Shown piece by piece: positions 35,094-45,598 of a DNA stretch of 64,000 nt. The notes under the pieces are model-generated. The model saw only the letters and a list, made by a program, of their open reading frames with translations. It was not told where the DNA came from and ran no database searches. Position 1 is the first letter of the stretch; each line of letters begins with the position of its first letter. Made by a program: the position numbers and the translations under genes. The DNA is from Actinomycetota bacterium (GTDB lineage: Bacteria; Actinomycetota; Thermoleophilia; Gaiellales; Gaiellaceae): positions 3,153 through 67,152 of the forward strand of contig PKYN01000001.1 in assembly GCA_003132665.1 (NCBI GenBank). The letters run 5' to 3'.

Positions 35094-36125
35094 ATGAATC
35101 GAGCGGAGCTGGCAGCGAGCTACACCGACGCGCTCCGAAACTACATCGCGAAGGCCAGCGAATCGACGCTGGAGCGCGCCTACGAACTCGGACGCCAGGC
35201 GATCGAGAGCGGGCTCAGCTCGACCGATATCGTCGCCGCCCATCACCATGCGCTGCGCACCCTGGAACTGGCGCTGGGCAGCGAGCTGACACAGGGGCGA
35301 AAGGAGCGGTTTCTGATCGAGTCTCTCGGCCCGCTCGAGATGACTCGTCACGGCTACATCCAGGCCAACCGCGACCTGCAGCGGCTTTTCGAGGAGATCT
35401 CCGAGCGAACGGCGGAGCTGGAGAACGCGAACTACGAGCTCGAATCGTTCAACTACTACATCTCTCACGATCTGCGCACCTCGTTGCAGGCCGTCCTCGG
35501 CTTCTCTCGCACGCTCGAGAGCCACTTCGGCGGCGAGCTCTCGCCGGCCGCCTACCGCTGCGTCGAGCAGATCTCGAACGGCGCCGGGCAGATGGCGGAG
35601 CTGATCGACGGACTGCTCAGCCTCGCTCAGATCGGAGGAGCTCGGCTCGAGCGACGGCCGGTCGATATCGACGCGCTCGCGCACAAGGCGATGGGCCAGC
35701 TCGAGACGCAACTCACTGGCCGCAAGATCGACGTCGTCTACGAAGACCTCCCGCTCGTCCGCGGCGACCCGGTGCTGCTCGAGCGACTGCTCGTCAACCT
35801 GCTCGCAAACGCGATCAAGTTCACGGGCTCGCGCAAGCGGGCGAAGATCGAGATCGGCTCGTTCGAGCAGGACGGAGAGCGGATCATCTTCGTGCGCGAC
35901 AACGGTGTCGGCTTCGACATGAAGCGCGCGCGGCGGCTGTTCGGGTTGTTCGTGCGCCTGCACAGCGCCGAGGAGTTCGAGGGCACCGGAATCGGGCTCG
36001 CTCTCGCCAACCGCGTCGTCGCCCGTCACGGCGGTCGAATCTGGGCAGAGGCGGCGACCGGGAAGGGCGCGACGTTCTACTTCACGCTCGAGAAGGCGAA
36101 GCTTTCCTCGCCGCACTCGACCTGA
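35094..36125 (+). CDS. Sensor histidine kinase with RsbRD-like N-terminal domain
   Basis: A 343-residue cytosolic kinase with no membrane segment. Residues 1-85 form a helical RsbRD/phosphoserine-phosphatase-type N-terminal domain (ASYTDALRNYIAKASESTLERAYELGRQ). A short coiled coil leads to HisKA with the phospho-acceptor in YYISHDLRTSLQAVLGFS (about residue 122). The ATPase domain has the N-box NLLANAIKFTGS, G1 DNGVGFDM and G2 GTGIGLALANRVV. Such kinases occur in stress-response phosphorelays of Actinobacteria; no response regulator is adjacent. Preceded by a GGGGAG ribosome-binding site. Confidence 0.9.
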   Translation: MNRAELAASYTDALRNYIAKASESTLERAYELGRQAIESGLSSTDIVAAHHHALRTLELALGSELTQGRKERFLIESLGPLEMTRHGYIQANRDLQRLFEEISERTAELENANYELESFNYYISHDLRTSLQAVLGFSRTLESHFGGELSPAAYRCVEQISNGAGQMAELIDGLLSLAQIGGARLERRPVDIDALAHKAMGQLETQLTGRKIDVVYEDLPLVRGDPVLLERLLVNLLANAIKFTGSRKRAKIEIGSFEQDGERIIFVRDNGVGFDMKRARRLFGLFVRLHSAEEFEGTGIGLALANRVVARHGGRIWAEAATGKGATFYFTLEKAKLSSPHST

Positions 36126-36181
36126 GAAAGCGCGCTCGATCCCCGCGGCTCCACCAAGCGATCATCGATTCCGGCTCGACC

Positions 36182-36415
36182 TCAATAGATCCAGCCGTCG
36201 AACCAGACCATCAGCCCGATCAGCCCGTGCGCCGCAGCCACGGCGACGATGCCGAGTCCGTTCCAGCGGTGCACGCGACTGGGCACCTTGATCACGCGCA
36301 GGCCCGTCAACACTTGGAAAGAGAGCATCACCGCGAGGACGACCCCGAACCAGATGTTGATCGGCTTGCCGTGGAAGAACGGGATGGTTACTACGGCGAG
36401 CGGCGTTGTGAACAT
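36182..36415 (-). CDS. Small membrane protein resembling half of a b561-type cytochrome
   Basis: A 77-residue protein with a strong ribosome-binding site (GGAGGAGG) before ATG 36415. Two helices (about 20-38 and 50-70) carry histidines near their ends: FFHGKPINIWFGV, RVHRWNGLGIV and AAHGLIGLMVWF. Spaced helix histidines with this layout are used for heme b in cytochrome b561-like proteins, so a dimeric heme protein is possible, but no named family was recognised. It stands alone and downstream of the kinase on the opposite strand. Confidence 0.55.
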   Translation of the reverse strand: MFTTPLAVVTIPFFHGKPINIWFGVVLAVMLSFQVLTGLRVIKVPSRVHRWNGLGIVAVAAAHGLIGLMVWFDGWIY

Positions 36416-36510
36416 GGCCTCCTCCAGGGGCGGGGTGATCGAGCCCGCCTAGTATCTCTCGCCGAGCGCGATCGGCCAATCCCGACTACGAGAAGCGGAC
36501 GTCGCGATTG

Positions 36511-39357
<2,847 letters not shown>

Positions 39358-39389
39358 CTCAATTCCAGTCTAGCCCCGCGCCTGAAGAC

Positions 39390-39403
39390 GAACACTTGTT
39401 CGT
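39390..39403. promoter_or_regulatory. Candidate LexA (SOS) box upstream of uvrA
   Basis: The palindrome CGAACACTTGTTCG (perfect except for the central A/T step, core GAAC-N4-GTTC) lies about 35 bases upstream of the uvrA ATG. The Gram-positive/actinobacterial LexA box is GAACNNNNGTTC, an exact match here, and uvrA is a classical SOS gene. Reading is mine; binding is inferred from this consensus match and the position in front of uvrA. Confidence 0.7.
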
Positions 39404-39584
39404 ACGCGGAGAGTATCAACTCCGCAGCGGACGTGCGAACAAGACGCTTTTCCCCCGGCTCGTAAGACCGAATCGGCCACAGCGATGCCGCACCATCCGC
39501 GTCGGTTGGCAGAAGTCAGGATTTGTCACAGGATTTGCGCGGTCTCGCGCAACCCGCGGCGTAGATGGACGGTATTCTCGAGCC

Positions 39585-39644
39585 ACCCCGCGGGCGGGTG
39601 GCTCGGTGGCGGGCGAGAAGAGAATCGCCCGGCGCACGCTCGCC
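39585..39644 (+). repeat. 60-bp interspersed repeat, copy B
   Basis: Plus-strand copy of the element also found at 32931-32990 on the minus strand; 51 of 60 positions agree. It includes CCACCCCGCGGGCGGGTGG, a near-palindrome, and GGGCGAGAAGAGAATCGCCC, a hairpin with perfect GGGCGA/TCGCCC arms. Lies between uvrA and the PH-domain gene, outside any coding region. Confidence 0.7.
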
Positions 39645-39676
39645 AGCGCTACATCACTCCGTTAGCAGCACGGCAA

Positions 39677-40117
39677 CTAAGCCGCTTGCCGCGACTCCGT
39701 CAATCCTGTGATCAGCTCTTGCAGCTCGGCCGGATCGGGCACGAAGTCGATCTCCAGTTCGCCGGCGATCAGCGTGCCGTAGCGAAGCAGGCGCCCCCAG
39801 ACGGTCTGCTCGATCTCCAGCGCTCCGACGCTCGAAAGGCTCACGCTCGCCGTCCGCCGCCCGAGCACGCCGGTCGCTACGCTGAGCCGTTCGCTCGTGA
39901 GAACGACCTTGGTGCGATCCCAGCGCCAGGCCGCACGCAGGGCCACGAGCGCCGCCAGCACCATGGCGACAACGCCTCCCGCCGACCAGGGCCAGTCGAG
40001 CGCAAGCAAGGCCGCGCCTGCGCAGGCCAAGATGAGCGCCTTGGCGACGCTGCCGCCGAGCACGATTCCGTGCTGGCGCGTCTCCAAGAGCACCTGTTCA
40101 TGCGGGGAAAGGCGCAT
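39677..40117 (-). CDS. Membrane PH-domain (bPH2/YdbS-like) protein
   Basis: A 146-residue protein from ATG 40117. A short cytosolic head (MRLSPHEQVLLETRQHG) leads to two membrane helices (about 22-60) and a C-terminal bacterial pleckstrin-homology-like domain: DRTKVVLTSERLSVATGVLGRR, then SLSSVGALEIEQTVWGRLL and GTLIAGELEIDFVPDP. This is the usual YdbS layout. Function of these membrane proteins is unclear. It is divergent from the serine hydrolase gene 40 bases away. Confidence 0.8.
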   Translation of the reverse strand: MRLSPHEQVLLETRQHGIVLGGSVAKALILACAGAALLALDWPWSAGGVVAMVLAALVALRAAWRWDRTKVVLTSERLSVATGVLGRRTASVSLSSVGALEIEQTVWGRLLRYGTLIAGELEIDFVPDPAELQELITGLTESRQAA

Positions 40118-40159
40118 ACGTTGAGCGTTCGAGCCGCCGATTTGATTACCTTCGCGCTC

Positions 40160-41215
40160 GTGAGCCCCAGAAGTAGCGCAGCGATCCTGGTGAGCTTGGT
40201 GCTTGGCGGCGCGCTCGCCGCGGGGCTCGTGCTCTTCCGCGGCGGTTCCGAGCAGCTTCGTTCCAGCCCTCTGACCGCGCTGACCGCTCAGGAGTTGGTG
40301 GATAAAGGGGCAACCAGCGCGATCGTCTACGTAGCCGACGGCGCCCGGCGCTACGAAACGACCGCGGCGAAGCACGGAGCAAGGCCGCCGAAGCCCGACC
40401 AGCGCTTTGGGGTCGGTAGCGTGACCAAGACCTTCACGGCCGCGATCGTGCTCGAGCTCGCCGGCGAGGGGAAGCTGCGCCTCGACGCCCCGCTCGCGCG
40501 CTACCTGCCCGGAGTCGTCAAGGGAGGCGACAAGATCACGGTCCGCGAGCTGCTGCAGCACCTGTCAGGTCTGGCCAACTACACCGATTACGGCACCTGG
40601 GCACTCAAGGCGGCGCTGTCGCCGAGTCTTCGCCCGCTCGACATCCTCCGCTTCGCGGCGAAAAAGTCGCGCGTTTTCAAGCCTGGGACATCCTGGTCGT
40701 ATTCGAACACGAACTACATCGTGCTCGGCCTGATCATCGAGCGCGTCAGCGGCCACCCCTACGAGCAGGAGCTCCGCCGTCGCATCACCGGGCCGCTTGG
40801 ACTAAGCCAGACCGGACTCGCGACCAGAGAAGATGTTTTGCACCTCACCGGCGAGGTCTACAACCCCCGTATCTCCTGGGCGGCCGGCGCAATCGTTTCC
40901 GATGCCGAGGATCTCGCCCGCTTCTACTCGGCGCTGCTCGGCGGACGACTGCTACCCCGCTCCGCACTCGCCGAAATGCGAGAGACGATCGATACCAACT
41001 CTCTCGCGGGGCTCGGCGCGCGGGACGGCCTGGGCATCTTCTCTTTCCCGCTCGCCTGTCGGACAGGCTGGGGACACCAGGGCCTGATTCTCGACTTCAA
41101 CACCCTCGCCATCGCGAGCGCAGACGGGCACAGAGTCGCGATCGTCTCGGAGCGCGGCCCTACACTTATCGACCCGCAGCTCGGATCTCCGCTTCTCTGC
41201 GAGAAGCTTGGGTAA
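40160..41215 (+). CDS. Exported serine hydrolase, beta-lactamase/DD-peptidase family
   Basis: A 351-residue class C beta-lactamase-related enzyme. From GTG 40160 it starts SPRSSAAILVSLVLGGALAAG, a signal anchor. The active-site motifs are S-x-x-K as SVTK (Ser87, Lys90), Y-x-N as YSN (Tyr181) and a GHQG that replaces the KTG triad, as in D-aminopeptidases, EstB and penicillin-binding-like peptidases. Substrate unknown. Earlier in-frame starts would run through the divergent promoter region. Not a clear drug-resistance enzyme. Confidence 0.88.
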   Translation: MSPRSSAAILVSLVLGGALAAGLVLFRGGSEQLRSSPLTALTAQELVDKGATSAIVYVADGARRYETTAAKHGARPPKPDQRFGVGSVTKTFTAAIVLELAGEGKLRLDAPLARYLPGVVKGGDKITVRELLQHLSGLANYTDYGTWALKAALSPSLRPLDILRFAAKKSRVFKPGTSWSYSNTNYIVLGLIIERVSGHPYEQELRRRITGPLGLSQTGLATREDVLHLTGEVYNPRISWAAGAIVSDAEDLARFYSALLGGRLLPRSALAEMRETIDTNSLAGLGARDGLGIFSFPLACRTGWGHQGLILDFNTLAIASADGHRVAIVSERGPTLIDPQLGSPLLCEKLG

Positions 41216-41222
41216 CTGCCGG

Positions 41223-41474
41223 CTAGTGGCGCTTCTTGCGCCGGCCGAAGAGCACGCCGCCGGCGGCGAAGCCGAGCCCGAACGTGCCGACCGAGAACGA
41301 GCCGATGGCGATCACCTTGCGTGCGGTCGAGAGTCGCTGCCAGCGGCTGAGAGCTTCCTGTTCCTCGGGCGTCAGTTCCTCGCCTCGGCGCAGCTTGCGC
41401 GCAGCGCCGCCGGCGCGGAGACCAAGGTAGAGATCGTCGAAGACTTCGGCTGATTCAGCTGACTCGTCGGCCAT
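41223..41474 (-). CDS. Small single-helix membrane protein
   Basis: An 83-residue protein from ATG 41474. It starts with an acidic stretch (MADESAESAEVFDD), has a charged helix (RRGEELTPEEQEALSRWQRL), a glycine-rich membrane segment (IAIGSFSVGTFGLGFAAGGVLFG) and a basic end (RRKKRH). No family recognised. It sits convergent to the serine hydrolase gene, with 7 bases between stops, and divergent from the phosphoesterase gene. Confidence 0.6.
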   Translation of the reverse strand: MADESAESAEVFDDLYLGLRAGGAARKLRRGEELTPEEQEALSRWQRLSTARKVIAIGSFSVGTFGLGFAAGGVLFGRRKKRH

Positions 41475-41508
41475 ATGCAGCAGTGTATAGGGTGCCGCGG
41501 AGGTGCTA

Positions 41509-42291
41509 GTGCGCGTTCTACATCTGTCCGATCTACACCTCGGCTCGAAGGGCGGCGAGATCGGAGGCCCCGGGCTCGAGCAGTTGATCGAGCGCGCGGG
41601 CCCCGAGCTGATCGTGGTCAGCGGCGATCTGGCCAACCGCGGTCGCCGCGGACAGCTCGAACAAGCGGCGGCGCTGCTGCGCTCGCTCGGGCCGGATGTC
41701 GTAGCCGTCCCGGGCAATCACGATCTCCCCTACACCTTCCCGGGTCGCTTCAGCCATCCCTGGCGCGAGTTCGAGCGTCAGTGGGCGACGACCGAGCCGA
41801 TCCACCGCTCCGAGCGGCTGCTCGTGGTCGGGCTCAACTCCGCCCGCCCCGGTCGCCAGCAGTCGGGGAAGCTGCGCCGTTCCTCACTCGAGCGAACCGC
41901 GCGCCTGCTGGCCGAGACTCCGCCCGAGGTCTACCGGCTCGTCTTCCTACACCATCACCTCACCTGTGCGCCCTGGCGAGCGCGCAAGCGCCCGCTCTCG
42001 GGCAGGCGCCGCGCCTTGCGACTGCTCGCCGAAGGCGGCGTCGACCTGATCGCCTCGGGACACATCCATCAGGGCTCGGCTATCGAGCGGCACGAGTTCG
42101 ATGTCGGCGCCGGCAAGCGAGCCCTGGTCGTTGCAACGACGCCGGGCTTCGGCCGCCCCAGGCAGCGCCGGCAGGGCGAGGCGCACGGGCTCCAGCTCTA
42201 CGGCTTCGACGAAGGCGAGATCAGCGTCGAGACGTACATCTGGCACGGCGGAGAGCTGCGCCTGAGCGGCGAGCGGCGGTTTCCGCGCTAA
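41509..42291 (+). CDS. Calcineurin-like metallophosphoesterase
   Basis: A 260-residue two-metal phosphoesterase. Motifs in order are LHLSDLHLGS (D-x-H), VVSGDLANRG (G-D), VPGNHDLPYT (G-N-H-D), FLHHHLTCAP and ASGHIHQGS (G-H-x-H), the complete set of metal ligands. Cytosolic, substrate unknown; related proteins hydrolyse cAMP, nucleotides or DNA. GTG 41509 has GCGGAGG five bases upstream; a GTG at 41503 is possible. Confidence 0.92.
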   Translation: MRVLHLSDLHLGSKGGEIGGPGLEQLIERAGPELIVVSGDLANRGRRGQLEQAAALLRSLGPDVVAVPGNHDLPYTFPGRFSHPWREFERQWATTEPIHRSERLLVVGLNSARPGRQQSGKLRRSSLERTARLLAETPPEVYRLVFLHHHLTCAPWRARKRPLSGRRRALRLLAEGGVDLIASGHIHQGSAIERHEFDVGAGKRALVVATTPGFGRPRQRRQGEAHGLQLYGFDEGEISVETYIWHGGELRLSGERRFPR

Positions 42292-42328
42292 CTGTTTCCA
42301 CGCGCGTCGTAGAAGAACGCGAGGCGAA

Positions 42329-42925
42329 TCAGGAAGTTCGGGCCAGCTCCAGAACCCGCTCGGGATCCCCGGCGCCCAGGCGCAGCACTACCGGCTCCGC
42401 TCCGCTGAAATCGATCACCGTGGAGGCCGTGCCGGGCAGCTCGCCGGCGTCGAGCAGCGCGCCCGCCGCGGCGCGGATCTCTACGGGAATCTGCTCAATC
42501 GTCCTCGGGTCGGGCTCGCCGTGGCGATTGGCGCTGGTCGCAGCAACGGCACCGAATTGCTCGAGCAGCTCCCGCGCCTGCCGCGGCAGCTGGGGCACGC
42601 GGACGCCGATCGTCGCCTCGTGCCCGGGCGAGAGCCAGGCAAGGCGCCGCTCCGGATTGGGAAGCACGAGCGTGTACGGCCCGGGAAGGAGCGCCTCGAG
42701 CAGCCTCTGCCAGCGTCCGGCCAACTCCGGAACGCACTCGACCAGGGCCGGCGGCGAGGCAGCGACCAGCGCGATCGGCTGCTTCGTCCTGCCCTTCAGC
42801 TCGTTGATGCGGGCGACCGCCGCCGCGCTGCGCGGATCGGCGCAAAGCCCGTAGACGGTGTCGGTGGGAAGGACGACCAGGCCGCCGGCCTCGAGCACAG
42901 CGACCGCGTCCGAGCCGGCGCTCAT
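42329..42925 (-). CDS. tsaC: Threonylcarbamoyl-AMP synthase TsaC (YrdC/Sua5)
   Basis: A 198-residue enzyme that makes TC-AMP from threonine, bicarbonate and ATP, the first step of t6A. It has LEAGGLVVLPTDTVYGLCADP at residues 9-30, KGRTKQPIALVAASP, and PGHEATIGVRVPQLP. It completes the t6A pathway with tsaB, tsaD and tsaE at 29-32 kb. It lies 11 bases after purO in the prfA-prmC-purO-tsaC block. Short form; no C-terminal Sua5 domain. Confidence 0.95.
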   Translation of the reverse strand: MSAGSDAVAVLEAGGLVVLPTDTVYGLCADPRSAAAVARINELKGRTKQPIALVAASPPALVECVPELAGRWQRLLEALLPGPYTLVLPNPERRLAWLSPGHEATIGVRVPQLPRQARELLEQFGAVAATSANRHGEPDPRTIEQIPVEIRAAAGALLDAGELPGTASTVIDFSGAEPVVLRLGAGDPERVLELARTS

Positions 42926-42936
42926 GACTCGCCCGC

Positions 42937-43611
42937 TCAGCGCGGGACGGGCAGCCGGTTGACGATCACGTGCCGGAAGGAGCCGTCGGCGCCGATCTCC
43001 TTGACCACGAGCGCTACCCTGAGAATCGAATCGAGCCGCTCCCAGCTCGACTTCGCCAGCTCCTCGGGGCTGCCCTCGAGACGCACCCGGTAAGGATCGC
43101 CGTGAAAGCGCCGGATCGGATCGCCGTTACCGGTGTAGGTGTGCATGCAGAGGCCATTGCCGGGCTCGAGCGGCGCCGCCTCGAAAAAGGCGTGGCCGTT
43201 CTTGCCAATCTTGGAGAAGCGGACCTCGTCTCCCTTGACGATCGCGGTGATGCGCGGAGTCCAGATCGGCGGGTCGTTTTCGACCGAGCGCGTCCTGAGC
43301 GCCTGTTCGAAGGAGCCGTCGCTACCGAGCGCCTCGGCCACGGTCGTGACCTGGTCGCCGTTGCCGATGATGTGGGCTTCGTTCTGCGAGCAAAGCGCGG
43401 TGTAGAGGGTGTAGGTGCCGTCGACGTCCTTGGAGCGGTCGGCGGTGACGGTGCGGATCTGCCCCTCCTCTTCGACCAGCACGCGGTTACGCGAGTTCTC
43501 GCTACGGCCGCTCAACCAGTAGATCTGCAGCCAGCTCTCTCCGTCGGCCGAGAGCCCGACGATCAGCCCGCGCCCCGAATAGCGATCGGTTGGAAACCCC
43601 TCTACGGCCAT
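42937..43611 (-). CDS. purO: IMP cyclohydrolase, PurO-type (archaeal-like)
   Basis: A 224-residue enzyme predicted to close the FAICAR ring to IMP in purine synthesis. The start GFPTDRYSGRGLIVGLSADG and WLSGRSENSRNRVL match the PurO/IMP_cyclohyd family (PF07826), first described in methanogens. Other conserved stretches are CSQNEAHIIGNGDQV, PRITAIVKG and HTYTGNGDPI. Most bacteria use the PurH C-terminal domain instead. It overlaps prmC by 10 bases. Confidence 0.88.
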   Translation of the reverse strand: MAVEGFPTDRYSGRGLIVGLSADGESWLQIYWLSGRSENSRNRVLVEEEGQIRTVTADRSKDVDGTYTLYTALCSQNEAHIIGNGDQVTTVAEALGSDGSFEQALRTRSVENDPPIWTPRITAIVKGDEVRFSKIGKNGHAFFEAAPLEPGNGLCMHTYTGNGDPIRRFHGDPYRVRLEGSPEELAKSSWERLDSILRVALVVKEIGADGSFRHVIVNRLPVPR

Positions 43612-44453
43612 CTAGCCACCACCACTCTCTCTCGTCCGGTCAGGTCATTGGTGATCGTAGCCGCCTCGTAGCCGAGGTCGCCGACAAGAGCAGCATAGGC
43701 CGCCTGCTGCCCTTCTCCCAGCTCGATCGCCAGCCAGCCGCCCGGCACGAGCAGCTCGCGTGCGCGCTCAGCTACTGCTTCGGGCACTCCCACTCCCACC
43801 AGCGCCTCTCTCGGCTCCCAGTCGCGCACCTCCGGCTCCAGCAGCTCGATCTCTTCGGGCAGGACATATGGCGGGTTGGAGACGACCAGATCGAACTCGC
43901 CCGCGACTGGGTCGCGCGCGATCGGGTAGCGCAGATCGCCCTGCCGGAGCTCGATCTCGAGGCCGCAGGCCGCCGCGTTCTCGCGCGCGAGACCGAGCGC
44001 CTCAGCCGAGCTGTCGATCGCCACGACGCGGGCGCCCGGATGCTCGTCGGCGATCGCCAGGGCGATTGCGCCCGAGCCGGTACCCGCGTCCAGCACACGC
44101 GGCTGTTCGAGCTGTTCGATCAGCGCCAGCGCCCGCTCGACCAGGATCTCGGTCTCGGGCCGGGGCACCAGCGCCCGCGCGTCGGTCTTGAGCGTGAGGC
44201 GCCGGAAGCCCCACTCGCCGAGTACGTAGGCCAGCGGCTCGCGCTTGCCGCGGCGCTCGACCAATTCCAGCGCCCGCCCGCGTTCCTCCGCCGTGAGCGG
44301 GCGATCCAGATCCATGTAGAGCTGAATGCGACTCAGCCCCAGCGCCTGCGAGAAGATCAGCTCGGCCTCGAAGCGAGCGCGCTCGATACCGCGGCGGGAG
44401 AGGTATTCGTCCGCCCCGGTGAGCGCCCGGCGCAGGGTGACGGCCTCGCTCAC
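43602..44453 (-). CDS. prmC: Peptide chain release factor N5-glutamine methyltransferase PrmC
   Basis: A 283-residue SAM-dependent methyltransferase that methylates the GGQ glutamine of release factors. It has an N-terminal helical domain, then RPETEILVERAL, SAM motif LDAGTGSGAIALAIADE and catalytic NPPYVLP. GTG 44453 overlaps the prfA stop region by 4 bases, so it is coupled to its own substrate gene, the standard prfA-prmC order. Confidence 0.95.
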   Translation of the reverse strand: MSEAVTLRRALTGADEYLSRRGIERARFEAELIFSQALGLSRIQLYMDLDRPLTAEERGRALELVERRGKREPLAYVLGEWGFRRLTLKTDARALVPRPETEILVERALALIEQLEQPRVLDAGTGSGAIALAIADEHPGARVVAIDSSAEALGLARENAAACGLEIELRQGDLRYPIARDPVAGEFDLVVSNPPYVLPEEIELLEPEVRDWEPREALVGVGVPEAVAERARELLVPGGWLAIELGEGQQAAYAALVGDLGYEAATITNDLTGRERVVVARWP

Positions 44454-45499
44454 GCCGTGGCGGCCTCGAGCGCTCTGCGCTGCTCCTCGGCCGAGAGTGC
44501 GTCGGTGAGCTCGTTCAGGTCGCCGTCCAGGATCTGGTCGAGCCGGTGCAGCGTCAGCTTGATGCGGTGGTCGGTGACACGGCTCTCCGAGTAGTTGTAG
44601 GTGCGGATCTTCTCCGCCCGCTCGCCCGAGCCGATCTGCGATTTTCTCGCCGCCGCCTGCTCGGCATGCAGGCGCTCGCGCTCTTGTTCGTAGAGCAGGG
44701 CGCGAAGAATGCGCATCGCCTTGGCCTTGTTCTGAAGCTGCGAGCGCTCGTCTTGCATCGCGACGACGAGGCCGCTGGGAAGGTGCGTGATGCGCACCGC
44801 CGAGTCGGTCGTGTTGACCGACTGGCCGCCCGGACCGCCCGAGTGATACACGTCGATCTTCAGATCCTGGTCGTCCAGCTCGACCTCGACCTCGTCCGCC
44901 TCGGGCATCACCGCGACGGTGGCGGTGGAGGTATGGGTGCGGCCCTGCGACTCGGTCGCGGGAACGCGCTGCACCCGGTGCGTGCCGCCCTCCCACTTGA
45001 AGACGGAGTAGGCGCCGTCGCCTTTGATCGCAAAGCGCACCTCCTTGATGCCGCCCGCCTCGCTGAGGCTCGAGGAAAGCTGCTCCCAGCGAAAGCCGCG
45101 CCGCTCGGCGTAGCGCGTGAGCATGCGCATGACGTCGCCGGCCCAGAGCGCGGCCTCGTCACCGCCGACTCCCTGGCGGATCTCGATGATCACATCCTTC
45201 GAATCGGCCGGGTCGTGCTCGACCAAGGCCAGGCGAAGCTCTTGCTCGAACCGCTCCAGCTCCTGCTCGGATTCCGCGGCCAGCGACGCCAGCTCGGAAT
45301 CGTTGCGGGCGTCGGCGAGATCGGCTTGCGCCCGGCGCCATTCCTGCGCCAGCTTGAAGGGGCCTTCCAGCTCCTTAAGCCGCTTGCCCGCCTCGGCCGC
45401 CTGCTTGTGGTCGTTGTAGACCGCGGGGTCGGACATGCGCTCCTGCGCCTCGCTGTAGGAGTTCTCCAGCTCTTCGACTAGATGTTCGATTCCGGCCAC
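44450..45499 (-). CDS. prfA: Peptide chain release factor 1
   Basis: A 349-residue translation factor that reads UAA and UAG. Domain 1 is a coiled coil (1 to about 100). The stop-reading P-x-T motif is the PAT in RVPATESQG, the peptidyl-transfer motif is [15 protein letters not shown], and [13 protein letters not shown] follows. This is RF1 rather than RF2, which has SPF at the tripeptide site. First gene of the prfA-prmC-purO-tsaC block. Confidence 0.96.
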   Translation of the reverse strand: MAGIEHLVEELENSYSEAQERMSDPAVYNDHKQAAEAGKRLKELEGPFKLAQEWRRAQADLADARNDSELASLAAESEQELERFEQELRLALVEHDPADSKDVIIEIRQGVGGDEAALWAGDVMRMLTRYAERRGFRWEQLSSSLSEAGGIKEVRFAIKGDGAYSVFKWEGGTHRVQRVPATESQGRTHTSTATVAVMPEADEVEVELDDQDLKIDVYHSGGPGGQSVNTTDSAVRITHLPSGLVVAMQDERSQLQNKAKAMRILRALLYEQERERLHAEQAAARKSQIGSGERAEKIRTYNYSESRVTDHRIKLTLHRLDQILDGDLNELTDALSAEEQRRALEAATA

Positions 45500-45598
45500 T
45501 CCACGATGCTAGCGGGCGTAGCTCGACTTGCCAGGCGATCGCTACCCTTTCCGGGCAGCCAAACAGCGTTATCAGCTCACAATCACTAGGATCGCCCT

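Larger units (their letters stand above)
39358..39676. other. Intergenic region upstream of uvrA
   Basis: About 320 bases between divergent uvrA and the PH-domain gene end. It begins with the uvrA promoter region and includes a run CGAACACTTGTTCGTAC with the palindrome CGAACACTTGTTCG, which resembles an actinobacterial LexA SOS box (GAACNNNNGTTC/T), located about 28-45 bases from the uvrA start at 39390-39403. It also carries copy B of the 60-bp repeat. No gene supported. Confidence 0.6.
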
